Positions 25,069 to 35,769 of a stretch of DNA of 64,000 nt are shown piece by piece. Numbering within the stretch: the stretch's first letter is position 1; each line of letters begins with the position of its first letter. Origin of the DNA: Gigaspora margarita (taxonomy: Eukaryota > Glomeromycota > Glomeromycetes > Diversisporales > Gigasporaceae); assembly GCA_009809945.1 (NCBI GenBank), contig WTPW01000448.1:189126-253125 (forward strand), in the 5' to 3' direction. The position numbers and the translations under genes were made by a program. Below the pieces are notes generated by a model that made no database searches, had not been told where the DNA came from, and saw only the letters and a list, made by a program, of their open reading frames with translations.

Positions 25069-25120
25069 AGTGAGGAATGTAATGTAAACCACCGAATTAG
25101 TGATCTAATCTTAAGATTAA
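25069..25120. mobile_element. Fragment of the MITE family at 27847-28062
   Basis: GAATGTAATGTAAACCACCGAATTA matches GAATGTAACGTAAACTACCGAATTA in the right end of the element at 27847-28062. Only this end is recognisable, about 110 bases upstream of the F-box gene start. Confidence 0.5.
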
Positions 25121-25179
25121 TATCCTGCCAAATGCTAGGACATATATTGCCGGGCAAAATGAGAATGTAACCAGGAACA

Positions 25180-25414
25180 CAGTGTCCGAAATTCAATTTT
25201 TAAATTAGTTGCGGGCTGCAACTAAATAAAAAAAAATAGTTGCGGATTATAAGAATTTATAAAAATTTAGTTGCGCGTATGAGCATTTAATCAAAATTTA
25301 TAAGTAAATTTTGCAAATTTATGTGCGGAATTTGCATATGCACTTCAGATTTTGGTTGCGGAAATTTAAAATTTGTTGCGGTCCGCAGACTCCGCAACCC
25401 AATTTCAGACACTG
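25180..25414. mobile_element. hAT-like MITE, 235 bp, exact 8-bp target duplication
   Basis: The ends CAGTGTCCGAAATT and AATTTCAGACACTG are inverted repeats flanked by the exact duplication CAGGAACA (25172-25179 and 25415-25422). The interior is built from GTTGCGG words (AGTTGCGGGCTGCAACT, TTGTTGCGGTCCGCAG). No coding capacity. It lies upstream of the F-box gene. Confidence 0.9.
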
Positions 25415-25592
25415 CAGGAACATACTAGGTCCACTCTGAACCTAATAAACTTTAAACTAATAATCTCCTGCTATATGATTATTAATTATTAAAGTTATAT
25501 TTTCATACCTCAGCAAAATCGATTTTTATCGTATTTAGTAACGCGTCTATTTCTCCCATAATTGCTTAAATAAAATTTTTAAAAATTTTTTA

Positions 25593-25810
25593 GGGAGTTC
25601 GCTATTGTCATACCCACCCCTCTAACATGAGTCTTACTTTGCTGTCTCTTTTAACCCCAATCTTAACCCTAACCATATGACAATATTAAACAAATAGAAC
25701 TCATATAACAAAATATTTCATTTGTTACGAAGTTTAAGATTAAAATCAGAAATGTCGGTGTTATATGAGAGTGTGGCATTAGCAAAAATAGGGTGGCTAT
25801 AGCAGTTTCC
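25593..25810. mobile_element. Probable MITE, about 218 bp
   Basis: GGGAGTTCGCTATTGTCATACCCACCC and the reverse complement of GGGTGGCTATAGCAGTTTCC are imperfect inverted repeats. The interior contains TTAACCCCAATCTTAACCCTAACC. The target duplication is not clear. Confidence 0.5.
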
Positions 25811-27846
25811 TTTTTTTTTATTAATGTACTTTTTATATTGCTGTACTATTTTTGATGTGATTTTTGTTGCAGCAAAATTTACAAATACTTATTTTCTATA
25901 AAAGGAAAACAAGCTTCAGCTATAGAAAACGTTAAAATTATTTATACAATAAAATCTTTGAACGATTACATCTCTACAACATAATCAATATAAATAAAAA
26001 ATAATAAAAAACCGCATTTTAAATTAGGGATTAGATTAATGATCCCTTCCTGATAAAATATTTCCAAGTTTCTCAATACAAAATCTATCGCCAATGTCCG
26101 ATTCAACATGATTGACCCTTTTTTTTTGTTTTTCATTTACTTTCATGTATTTTCCGTCTATTATTTTATTATTAATTTTCTTTTTTTTTTATTTCAATTA
26201 TTTCATTTGTGTGTTTATTGCTTTTTTTAATGTTATGTGATATAATTCCTGTAGTAATTTTCTTAATTCTCGTATTTTTTATTTCAATTATTTTCTATAG
26301 TTTAAAATAATTTAATCAAATCCTAATTAAATAGCTAATAATCATTTAAAAAACATTGTATATAATGATCTTAATAACATAAAATCTATTCAAATTCAAG
26401 ACAGTAGTCGAAACTAAGCGTATACAAATATATATCGCTTTCTACAATTGATAAGCGCCGTTGTTGACAAAACTATTTACAAAATCTGATAATTTTGTTA
26501 TAATTAATTTTGTTTTATGAATCTGAAGAGTTAAAAGTAGTTTGTTCAACTTGTGTTTCGACCCTAACGTTAATGGTAATAATATTGTAAATTATGGAGA
26601 AAGAGAGTTTCATTTTTCTTATTTGTAAAAATATGTTAATTTGATTTTCGGGGGTTTTTTATTATAATTATGAAGGCAGCAAATAAATTTTTAAATAAAG
26701 ATCCTATGAGTATAAATTTACTAATAAAGAGGTTAAATATAAGTAGCAAAGTTTATAGATAAGTTAATTATAACTAATCTTTAATTTTTTTTCTTTTCCT
26801 TTATATATTATGGGTAATCGCATCCAGATCAAATGGATACTATCCAAAAAGTACTTCCAAAAATTTACGGCTGAGAAGAAATGGTTGAAATGGCTGATAT
26901 GTGGAAAAGACCGATAGGATCTAAAGGCGGAAAACTCAAAAGGGTCCATATGGCCTTATTTGTAGGATTTGCCTTTTTCATTTTTGCACCATAAAATATG
27001 TAATCCTTTTATTACAAATGAAGGGCTTCACCCTGAATGGGATTCTCCATATTTTGAATAGTTGCTAAATTCTCTATATGCGACTTGAAGGAATTAGTGT
27101 TAAGGTTATAAACCTAATTCGTGATTGCATTCTTGAAGTGTTGACAGAATAACCGTCTAAATGAGATGTTACATAATGATCAATTGTCGATNCCGAAATA
27201 GTCGTTTAATAAAGAATCGTTACAACCTTCTATTATTTCTTGATTACCAAGCAATATTTACTGTGTCTAATTCTTCTACTGATTTATCGAAATTTATAGC
27301 TATAATTAACGTTGCATATGCGTACAGAAACATTTCTAAAATAGTATAATAAGTTTATCTAGAATACGTCATACGGCATTACCATTTCCTAATTAAGTTG
27401 TAGAGCATAATGTAATATAAATAATAAAAATTTTAGTTTAAATATAAAGATTCAGTTATAGTTAGAGAAAAAGGACAAACTTCTATATGTAATATTTTAT
27501 CCGTCATTTTTAATTAACACCACGAAACCGGTCGTATTTTGTGTTTTTCTCAATTTTCGCATGTGTCAGACTCATAGAACGAAATTCGTATGATTGGCTG
27601 ATATAGATAAATTGGCCGGGAACTTATTTATACAGTGTTGGCTAGTAAAAAATCATCATACCTATATAATCGCATTATTGTTGAAGGACACCATTTCCAA
27701 AATAATACCTGCGAGCCTTATTTCGTACTTATGCTTTCTAATTTCGAAAGAATCTATTTTAATGTGCAAAATAATTAAAAAATAATAAACATCCCCGAAA
27801 GCTTCGTATAATACATACCCCTACAATATCACGGGATTAAAGATAA
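25811..27846. other. AT-rich intergenic DNA
   Basis: No gene supported. T-rich low complexity at 26110-26300. Position 27172 is an undetermined base. Open frames at 26764-26949, 27161-27349 and 27594-27785 have no recognisable features. Confidence 0.45.
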
Positions 27847-28062
27847 GGCGAGACCAGTTCGATTCGGTTTACGTTATCCCTTTTGAAATCCCCTTTCCCC
27901 TCTCTCTTTTAATGAAAAAATGAGCGAATATAAAAGACGATCAAGGTTAGCCCGACAATTTCCGATTGAGAAAAAATTTCATTAAAATTTCCTATGTATA
28001 CGTCCATCCCCCTCCCCACTTTTGAGAATGTAACGTAAACTACCGAATTAAATTCGTCTCGC
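27847..28062. mobile_element. MITE with GGCGAGAC ends
   Basis: The left end GGCGAGACCAGTTCGATTCGG then TTTACGTTA, and the right end TAACGTAAACTACCGAATT then GTCTCGC, are inverted repeats. TAA precedes and TTA follows. C-rich and G-poor stretches (CCCCTTTCCCC, CCCCCTCCCC) stand inside the ends, as in the Harbinger-like element at 52059-52286, and the end sequence is distantly similar. Confidence 0.6.
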
Positions 28063-28223
28063 TTACCGTAACCCGGGTTTATCCGTGACAACCCTTTCTT
28101 TTTTGATTATACAAATAATGTGTGCGATTATCTTGCAGATGTAAATAATGCAAAAGTCCATTTTCATGCAAATACTTTCGCAAATCTACACACCTGAACT
28201 TATAAATTAGATTTGATAAGATA

Positions 28224-28402
28224 TAAAGGAGATGGGGTATAGTGGTCAAGTGAAAATATCTTGCGATCCAGTGATTAGAATTAGATGATTTTTTCATCTT
28301 TCGATTCGTCTCTTTAGATGAATTGAACGATGCAAAAATCATCGAAATCTAATCACTGGATCGCAGGATATTTTCACTTGATCACAATACCCATCTCCCT
28401 TA
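28224..28402. mobile_element. Foldback MITE, TA-flanked, 179 bp
   Basis: TAAAGGAGATGGGGTATAG and the reverse complement of TTGTGATCAAG-type right-end sequence (CCCATCTCCCTTA) are inverted ends. Pairing continues through CAAGTGAAAATATC, TGCGATCCAGTGATTAGA and GATGATTTTT. The arms span about 75 bp each with few mismatches. TA lies outside both ends. No coding capacity. Confidence 0.75.
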
Positions 28403-30938
28403 TATAGTATTTTATTTCCCGAGATTACGGAGATAATGTAATATTACTCCTGATAGTTGCATTCATTTAAACTTTAAAGTTTTCGAGAAATAATAAATAA
28501 AACTGGTGATAATAAATGGGAAAATGCTAATGAGGCAAAAAAGAAAATATAATATAATAACACGTAAATCCTCGTCAAGCAATCATAATTATTAAATCTT
28601 ATTTATATCCGGATTAGATCATCTTGTTACAGTAACTGTCATAAACACTTGAACAAATAAAAACCTTACCGACGACCAAAATCAATAAATTACCGATATC
28701 TGAATCTTATCAAATCTAGATTGACCGCAATGCCGTAATTGGCCGTAATTCTAATGAGGTACGCCGTAGTTCATTATAATTACACAATTACTGGATTGAT
28801 TATCGAAATTGGCACGTGTCCAACTAATTATCACAACAGCTGAAATTAAATTAAATTAGTGATTATGATTTGCTAAACATACGTGGCCTTTGCTATAAGT
28901 CTTTAGTTTTTTATCCATCATATGTAGAATACCTCGTTGCTGTGGGCAGCCATTTCGTGGCGATACAGCTATAAAGCAGGCCAGCTCTAAATAGGACCAA
29001 ATTTGTCGATGAAATAGCTATCGGTGATATGGTATCGACAAAATTGGTTTAAATCCTGTAGAACCGTATGATAATATATGGACGAATTAAGCCGGATAGT
29101 GATTAAGTGGTAATCCGCAGTTAAAGGGTCAAAATGTTATAGTAAAAATCGGCGGAGTTTTACTAATTGTCTTATGTGGAAGTGGAATGCCGTACATTTC
29201 CGATCATATTAAAAAACCCTATAGTAAACAATCAATAAATAAATACTCATATCGTGTCATATACCAACGCGATTTTAATGATTTAACTATCATTAGAATC
29301 AGAAAAGTTGGTTCTGCAAAGTTTAATTAGAAATTATAAAAGGTTTGCTTAGTAAAAAAAAATACTTTTATATGTAGAAAAGCCCCATTCGCACACTATA
29401 GAAATTTACTATGTCCGCCGTAATTTATTATAAAATGTCGATCATTTTATACCCTTGATCTGCGATCTTCCCCTTAATAAGAAAATCGACAAACTATGAT
29501 ACCAAAATCCTTCTTGTTATAAGTATATTTAATTATAGTTTATTTTCTCTAAATGTAAGCTTTGGTTTAAAGGCCATTACAATCAGAATAATTAAATAAG
29601 AAGAGCATTCAGTCTAAAAGATCGAACTGGAAATGGGTAAATGCTGCGTTTAGAACTTCGAGATACTCTGCAACAATACGATTATAGCGAATAAAATTTA
29701 CATTAGTTTAGTTTTAATTCACGTTTTTTTTTTTCAATGCCTTAAGTTTATTTATTATATCTGACCTAATAATAGAATTAAATAATTGCATATATACCAT
29801 AAGATGTACCGTAGATACGACATAATGGACACAAATTTACCAAAAGATCATCCGAACATGAAATAATTGCTAGAAGATTCGCACTGAATTTAGAAATATT
29901 TAAATATCGTAAGTAAGCAAAAAATAAATAAATAAAAATTGAATACTTAGCAGTGCCTGTGCGTTCAATTTCTCAAAAAATTCGACTTGTTAATTTTAAT
30001 CAAACTATGTAGTACTCAATCTTTACTATACTGTTTAAAACGCGTGTCTTTATTAAAATTGGTATTGAATACGTAATATCGTCATTGATCTTCTTAGTGT
30101 CGTCAATTTAAAATATTTCGCCAAAAAATTCGCTGTTAAATTAGGGTGTTCTGAACTAAGTTAGGCTGGAAAACCCAAAATTTCTAAAGGAAACTTTTCA
30201 ATAGTGCTCAGAAGGTGTGTATAAAGTTGTATTATGACCGATTATTTGATGGTTTTGATTTTTTTTTTTTTTTTTGCGTCTCTTCAAACCTAAAATTACA
30301 ACATATTCGAGATAAAATTTAAAATTTAAAAGATTATCAAATTTTCAATGAATGTATAAGGTATTTAATCAGATGGAATAATGAAAATTAAATGAATTTG
30401 AAGCCCATTGTTTATTCTGAAATATAGCTGAAGGAGATATAAGCAGTAATAAGAAAAAAATACAATTTCGAGTAATTGAAATTAAAAAAGATTTACTTAC
30501 TCTTACTTCAAGTTAGTTTCTGGAACGTAGCGGAGGACGTTCAATTTCTATGCAAAGTAATACAAAAGTTACGTTTTTTGATACTTAAAGTATTATTCCT
30601 GATGCATTCATAATAAGAATATCAAAAACATAACTTTGAATTTAACAAATCTCATGTGATTCGCTGTACGTACCATGTACCCCACGTGATTTTTTGAAAT
30701 TTTAGTTAAAATTAGGGTTAGAGCCTGTTTAGCATTAGGGTCGTGGTTAGGTTAGGATAGACATATAGGTAAAATTGCCTTCCTGGCATTTTTTATTAAT
30801 GGCCCCAAGACAGGTTTGGACTGCCTTTTTTATGTTATTGTGTTTTTTTTTGTTTTTTGCTGATCCGTGTAAACAAAATTTCGCGACTCCGGTTGGTTGA
30901 TTTACACAAAAATGTCACGTGGGTACATGGCTTTAACA
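28403..30938. other. Intergenic DNA, no gene seen
   Basis: AT-rich with no supported reading frame. GTTAGGG-like words stand at 30712-30760. The word ATAGCTATCGGTGAT at about 29014-29030 recalls the element at 53581-53910. Confidence 0.4.
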
Positions 30939-30947
30939 ATTAGTGGT

Positions 30948-32183
30948 GCAAAACTTACTCCTGACTTACTTTTTTGATACTGATCGACAGTGCAGATCCC
31001 GGTAAAAATAAAAAATTTAAAAACTTTGAGTGAAGATATCTTGACAACTTTTACTTGAATCTGATAATACCTTTTCTTTTTGAATTCTATGGATACATAG
31101 AATTCAAATAAAAAAATTTTCTTCAAATATAGCCATGTGGTTGTCGAGATATCTTCGATCAAAGTCAGAGAAAATCAAAATACTTAACAAAATAGAAGCT
31201 GCGCCAAATTCATATCTCGATAACCATCTGACCAAATTCGATAAAACTTTTTTTAGTTGAATCCTATGGATTCATAGAATTCGAATAAAAAAATTTTCAC
31301 CGAATTTAGTCAAGTGGCTATCAAGGTATCTTCGCTCGAAATGAGAGAAAAATAAAACGCCTAAAATAGAAATTTTCTCTCTAATTTTGAGCGAAGATAT
31401 CTCGATAACGGCCTGTCCAAATTCGATAAAACGTTTAATCTTTCAATTCTTTGCATTCATAAAATTTAAATAAAAAAATTTTCATTGCATTTAGTCAAGT
31501 GGGTGTTGAGAAATCTTCGCTCAAAATTAGAAAGAAAATTTGCGTAGATTTTATTTTGATACGCATTTTGATTTTTTTTTGAGCGAAGATATCTCGACAA
31601 CCACTTGATTAAATGCGATGAAATTTTTTTTATTTGAATTCTATGAATCCATAGAATCCAAATAAAAAAAGATTTATCGAATTCAGTTATATAGTTATTG
31701 AGATATCTTCGCTCAAAGTTAGAAAGAAAATTTGGCGTAGCTTTTATTTTGATAGACGTTTTGATTTTTCTCTAAAGATATCTTGATAACCATTTAACTA
31801 AATTCGATGAAAATTTTTTCATTCGAATTCTATGAATTCATAGGATTCAAACAAAAAAAGTTTTATTGAATTTTGTCAGATGGTTATCGAGATATCTTCG
31901 CTCAAAGTTAGTTAGGAATTTGGCGCAGCTTCTATTTTGATAGGCGTTTTGATTTTTCTCTGATTTTGAGCGAAGATATCTCGACAACAACATGGCTAAA
32001 TTTGATGAAAATTTTTTATTTGAATTCTATGAATCCATAGAATTCAAAACAAAAAGGCATTATCAGATTCAAGTGGGAAGTTTTCGAGATATCTTCGCTC
32101 AAAGTTTTTAAATTTTTTATTTTTACTGGGATCTGTTGCCGATAAAAAAGTAAGTGCAGGAGTATCAAAAACGTAAGTTTTGC
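30948..32183. mobile_element. MULE-like non-autonomous element of six palindromic units, exact 9-bp target duplication
   Basis: The terminal repeats GCAAAACTTAC and GTAAGTTTTGC are flanked by the exact 9-bp duplication ATTAGTGGT (30939-30947 and 32184-32192), which is typical of Mutator-like elements. Homology of the ends continues for about 80 bp (AGTATCAAAAA, CTTACTTTTTT, CAGATCCC). The interior holds six imperfect palindromes of about 150 bp at a period of about 188 bp, starting near 31020, 31208, 31388, 31580, 31770 and 31965. Each opens with GAGCGAAGATATCTCGATAACC, has CTATGAATCCATAG at its centre, and closes with GGTTATCGAGATATCTTCGCTC. Spacers carry TCAAAACGCCTATCAAAATAG in opposite orientations in the two halves, so the whole element is nearly self-complementary. 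No transposase is present, and the short frames inside are by-products. Confidence 0.85.
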
Positions 32184-32192
32184 ATTAGTGGT

Positions 32193-32553
32193 AGCTCTCC
32201 CACAAAATTTTTACCTCCACGTGATTTTATCCAATCAAAATTTAGGATCAGGTGTAACGTGACAGTCAAAACAAAACTGGTTTGTTTTCCAAGTAAAAAA
32301 CTTACGCGTAAAATTAAAGCTAAAAAAACCGCGTTATAGTTAGGTTGGGGTTAGAAGAATATAGCGCCTACGAGTAAAATTTCACGAGGAACTTTTTTAA
32401 TTAGGACGCAGTAGATGACTTCCTAATAAAAAATTTAGAGCTATCCCTGTTTTTTTGTAAAAAAGTGAGTTCGCTTCGATTTTTACGTTACACCTGATCT
32501 TAATTTTTGATTGGTTAAAATCACGTGGGGTAAAAAATTTTGTGGGAGCTAAG
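32193..32553. mobile_element. Older TIR element that hosts the MULE-like insertion at its edge
   Basis: TAGCTCTCCCACAAAATTTTTACC (left) and the reverse complement of GGTAAAAAATTTTGTGGGAGCTA (right) are inverted repeats. The arms extend through CACGTGATTTT, CCAATCAAAA and AGATCAGGTGTAACGT, about 70 bp each. The left boundary lies next to the 9-bp duplication of the MULE-like element, so its own target duplication is uncertain (CTTTA on both sides is a candidate). Confidence 0.6.
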
Positions 32554-32829
32554 GGCGTTGCTTTAGACCGCGATATTTTTGTGTAACGTGACATGGTTTT
32601 TTCAAAAAATCACTGATAACCAAAATTTTGTCTAAGAAATCACCTTTTACGCACAACATAACATGCATTATTCGAACTCTTAACACTAATCATAATGTCG
32701 GTCGGTCTAACTTCACATGCTATTAGAGAAAACAACAAATAAATATACTATTAGCACGTCACTTGTAAAATAAGTAAATCCGTTTTCTAGTTATAGTTAA
32801 ATTTTAATCGGATTATATTATGTCACCTA

Positions 32830-33449
32830 CCCATTTTTTCAATTTTTCGATTTTTTTTTTTTTAGATCCCAATTGTGCCTATTGTACATTTATTTTTTTT
32901 TCCGCTATTCTCATCCGGTGTCACCCGAGAACTTAATTTCCCGTAATTGTCCGATAGGACTGACGGAAAAAATATAACTGCCGACCCAATTTTTTGATTC
33001 TTTTGCTGTGCAAAATGAAAAACCAACCTTATATAACCTTAGATATGAGGGTTTGGGTCAAAATCCCGACAAACAAAATCCCGACAGGTCATAATCCCGA
33101 CAAAAAAAATCCCGACAATCAAAAAAAGCTTTCCTTGAGCAACTTTACTATAAAATCAACTAAACCAAACCCTAGCCCAGGCGCTCATCCTAACCCTATC
33201 CTAGGCACTCACCTAACCCTAACCTAACTTAAATAAATTTATTGATTTCTTTGTTGTCGGGATTGTCGGGATTTTTATTGTTGGGATTTTTTTGTCGGGA
33301 TTATGACCTGTCGGGATTCTGTTTGTCGGGATTTTGACCCGTTCCCAGATATGAACATTATTCAATTAAATTTAAAAAAAAAAGAATCCGACCGACCGAC
33401 CCAAGCTTTCAGATTCCATGTAATGCAAAACGAAAAATCAAGGCGTGCC
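32830..33449 (+). mobile_element. Harbinger-like composite MITE, left end truncated, split by a hAT-like insertion
   Basis: The family landmarks run in order: TACCCATTTTTTCAATTTTTCG, TTAGATCCCAATTGTGCC, CATCCGGTGTCACC, GTCCGATAGGACTGACGG, CCGACCCAATTTTTTG, then the insertion at 33049-33346, then CCGACCGACCCAAGCTTTCAG and the right end CGAAAAATCAAGGCGTGCC. The expected left end (GGCC...AAGTTGAT) is not recognisable. Confidence 0.75.
33049..33346. mobile_element. hAT-like MITE inside a Harbinger-like MITE, exact 8-bp target duplication
   Basis: The ends GGGTTTGGGTCAAAATCCCG and CGGGATTTTGACCCGTTCCC are inverted repeats, and AGATATGA stands on both sides (33041-33048 and 33347-33354). Related copies of the host MITE at 34200-34215 and 51408-51420 show the uninterrupted sequence (ATATGAAYATTATTC), which confirms the insertion. 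The interior repeats ATCCCGACA words and has a TAACCCTAACC-like stretch. Confidence 0.92.
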
Positions 33450-33550
33450 TCACTTATTTCTTCTATATTTAATATTCCATACCAATTAAATTAGGTGTGT
33501 ATAATTACTTACTTTACAAATATATCCTATGTAGTTTTTAGCATTAATTA

Positions 33551-33896
33551 GGTCGTTTGAAGTTGATTCTTCGGTTAACATCACTTTCCAAGTCTCTCGG
33601 GAACGAACATATAAAAATGAACAAAGATGGCCCAATTTCATTGGTTAATGTAAAACAGGTGATTGGTGGGAGTTATCCAACGTTTTGATTGGTTGTTCAT
33701 TTTGCGGGGGAGACTTCAGCTGGGGCAGGGATGGTAAAATTGGAGGTCATTTGCCTTTTTTTCAAATGACCTAGGTCATTTCGGACTAAAATTTATAATA
33801 AAATTGGAGTTATTTGAGGTCATTTGAAGGTCATTTGAAGGTGATTTACCATCCCTGCTGGGGGTGATGTTAACCGAAAAATTTATTTACACGGCC
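33551..33896. mobile_element. Harbinger-like MITE with an internal hAT-like insertion, TTA target duplication
   Basis: The ends GGTCGTTTGAAGTTGATTCTT then CGGTTAACATCAC, and GTGATGTTAACCGAAAAATTT then ACACGGCC, are inverted repeats flanked by TTA on both sides. Its end sequence is a variant of the GGCC...AAGTTGAT family. The interior is less AT-rich (CATTGGTTAATG, GATTGGTGGG). A 130-bp insertion at 33727-33856 splits the right part. Confidence 0.8.
33727..33856. mobile_element. hAT-like MITE, 130 bp, nested
   Basis: The ends AGGGATGGTAAAAT and GATTTACCATCCCT are inverted repeats flanked by GCTGGGGC and GCTGGGGG (seven of eight identical). The interior is made of GGTCATTTGAA words and an 18-bp palindrome AAATGACCTAGGTCATTT. 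It sits inside the Harbinger-like MITE at 33551-33896. Confidence 0.8.
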
Positions 33897-33941
33897 TTAG
33901 TCGTTAAACTAAATATCATGCGCAGATGTAAAGGCAGAAGT

Positions 33942-34578
33942 CGGTCCACTCAAAGTGGATTTTTTGTTTTGTATTACCAGTCGGCCCATTTTTTCAATTG
34001 TTTTTTTTTTTTAGATCCCAATTATGCAAATTGTTCGATTTTGACATTTATTTTTTCCCGCTATTCTCATCCGGTGTCACCTGTTGGAGACCTTGATTTC
34101 CCGTAATTGCTCGATAGGACTGACGGAAAAAATATGGTCTCCGACCCAATTTTTTGATTCCTTGTTGTACAAAATGAAAAATTAACCTTGCATAATCTTA
34201 GATATGAATATTATTCATTAACTTACAGTAAATTAAAAAAAAAATAAAATACGATCGACCGACCCATGTTTTCAGATTCAACTCATACAGTGGAGTCCCA
34301 AAAATTCCGGGTCGGGATACGTCGGAGTGCATCGGAATCATGGTCGGCTGGATCGGAATTGATCAATTTTGCCCCAAGATCATAAAAAATTTTACTAATA
34401 AATCATATACATTCATTAAGTAAAAAATGCCCAGCTGATAATTTTGCTATAGAGCCTGCTAACAAATAGCTAAACACCGACCTAGATCCGACGCATCCGA
34501 CCCGGAAATTTGGGGACAGCCCTGTAAAAATCTTTAGATTCCATGTAATACAAAACGAAAAATCAACTTTGCGTGGCC
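33942..34578 (+). mobile_element. Harbinger-like composite MITE with a mariner-like insertion
   Basis: It opens near GGTCCACTCAAAGTGGATTT and carries all family landmarks (CATCCGGTGTCACC, TCGATAGGACTGACGG, ACAAAATGAAAAATTAACCTT). It ends with AAAATCAACTTTGCGTGGCC followed by TAA. The left target duplication is not preserved. The insertion at 34288-34524 splits the right end. Confidence 0.75.
34288..34524. mobile_element. Mariner-like MITE, nested, TA-flanked
   Basis: The ends CAGTGGAGTCCCAAAAATTC then CGGGTCGG, and the reverse complement of TTTGGGGACAGCCCTG, are inverted repeats with CCGGGTCGG(G)ATRCGTCGGA-type arms. TA stands outside both ends. It interrupts the right end of the Harbinger-like MITE at 33942-34578. 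Confidence 0.75.
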
Positions 34579-34581
34579 TAA

Positions 34582-35769
34582 CGACCCGATCGACCGGGTC
34601 GACTATCCTAAAACTTTTTTCTCACGATTTATCTTATACCCGCTGCAGGATTGTTGATTTATCGCAACTTACCCAATCTATAGGTAACTTACCTGATAGA
34701 AATATCATGCCAAGACCACGATTGAATATTAATGTGACGTACTTTACCATAAAAAGAATATCTTCGGGGAATTCACCAGGGCACTACGTTTTCTACAAGT
34801 ATTTGTCCTACTTAAAATTACAGATTAAATTAGAATCAATAGCAGTTATCTGATCTATTAAAATAACGGAATGATACTGTATCTTAATCTTCATTTGATT
34901 TGCGAAAAATTTTCCGTTAATATCACAACGGAACAGTATATATTAATAAACATAAAACTTGATTTTAATCTTATCCTTAACTAATTTCTATCATTAAATT
35001 CAAATTCATTACACACGATTATGCAGGACCGACGAAGGCTTGAGCGATCATCAATAAAGATGTAAATAAACGCAAAGCCAAACATGATTGAAGAAATGCC
35101 AAAGCCACTCAAGATTCGCATAATTTCAATGAAATATTTAAAGGCTATAGGAATAGCTCGTTTTCTAACTTACTATATGTCCACATTAAAATACGTAAAT
35201 TAAAATAAATCTAAATAAGGACCTAGCTACGCTTTTGGGCATATATATGTAACACAAAAATTCGCGAGAATTTTGCCAAAAAAGGATATAGGACAGATTA
35301 TTACAATTAGGATCCCGAAGTTTTCTCCATTTTTGCATTATATCCTCTATTTCAATTATTTCATTATTTTCACTATACTTCCAAATTATAAAAGAAATTG
35401 CAATTCGCTATTATGTGTAGGATTATTAACACTTTTATTATAAAGATGCATTTCAAAGATAAAATCTTTCATTATATTATTTGACACATTGCAATAAAAA
35501 GTTTCAGTTAAATCTGTCAAGCCTCTACCGATTAAACCAAATATCTAGAGATAATAAATTTTATTAGATAGATATACATGTTATATAATTATTCCTGCTG
35601 ACATAATAATTCTGCTGGCATAATCATTTTAGATAATCACTAGTCTCACATTATTTTCTCCAGACCTATAACTGTTTTCATTTTTTTATTATTCGAAACG
35701 TCAATAAGAACTGTGAATGCAAAGTATAACCTGTCTAATTGAGTAAAGATATTATTTGTATGAGTAACA
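34582..35769. other. Intergenic DNA, no gene seen
   Basis: The frame at 34569-34853 begins in the preceding MITE end and shows no family features. The rest is AT-rich without recognisable repeats. Confidence 0.4.

Noticed and set aside
30902-31162. 86-codon minus-strand frame
   Set aside because: It lies within the end and first palindrome of the MULE-like element and is a by-product of the repeat.
31000-32120. CRISPR-like or bacterial repeat array
   Set aside because: The regular units are long palindromes, the spacers are homologous to each other, and the whole is bounded by a transposon-type 9-bp duplication.
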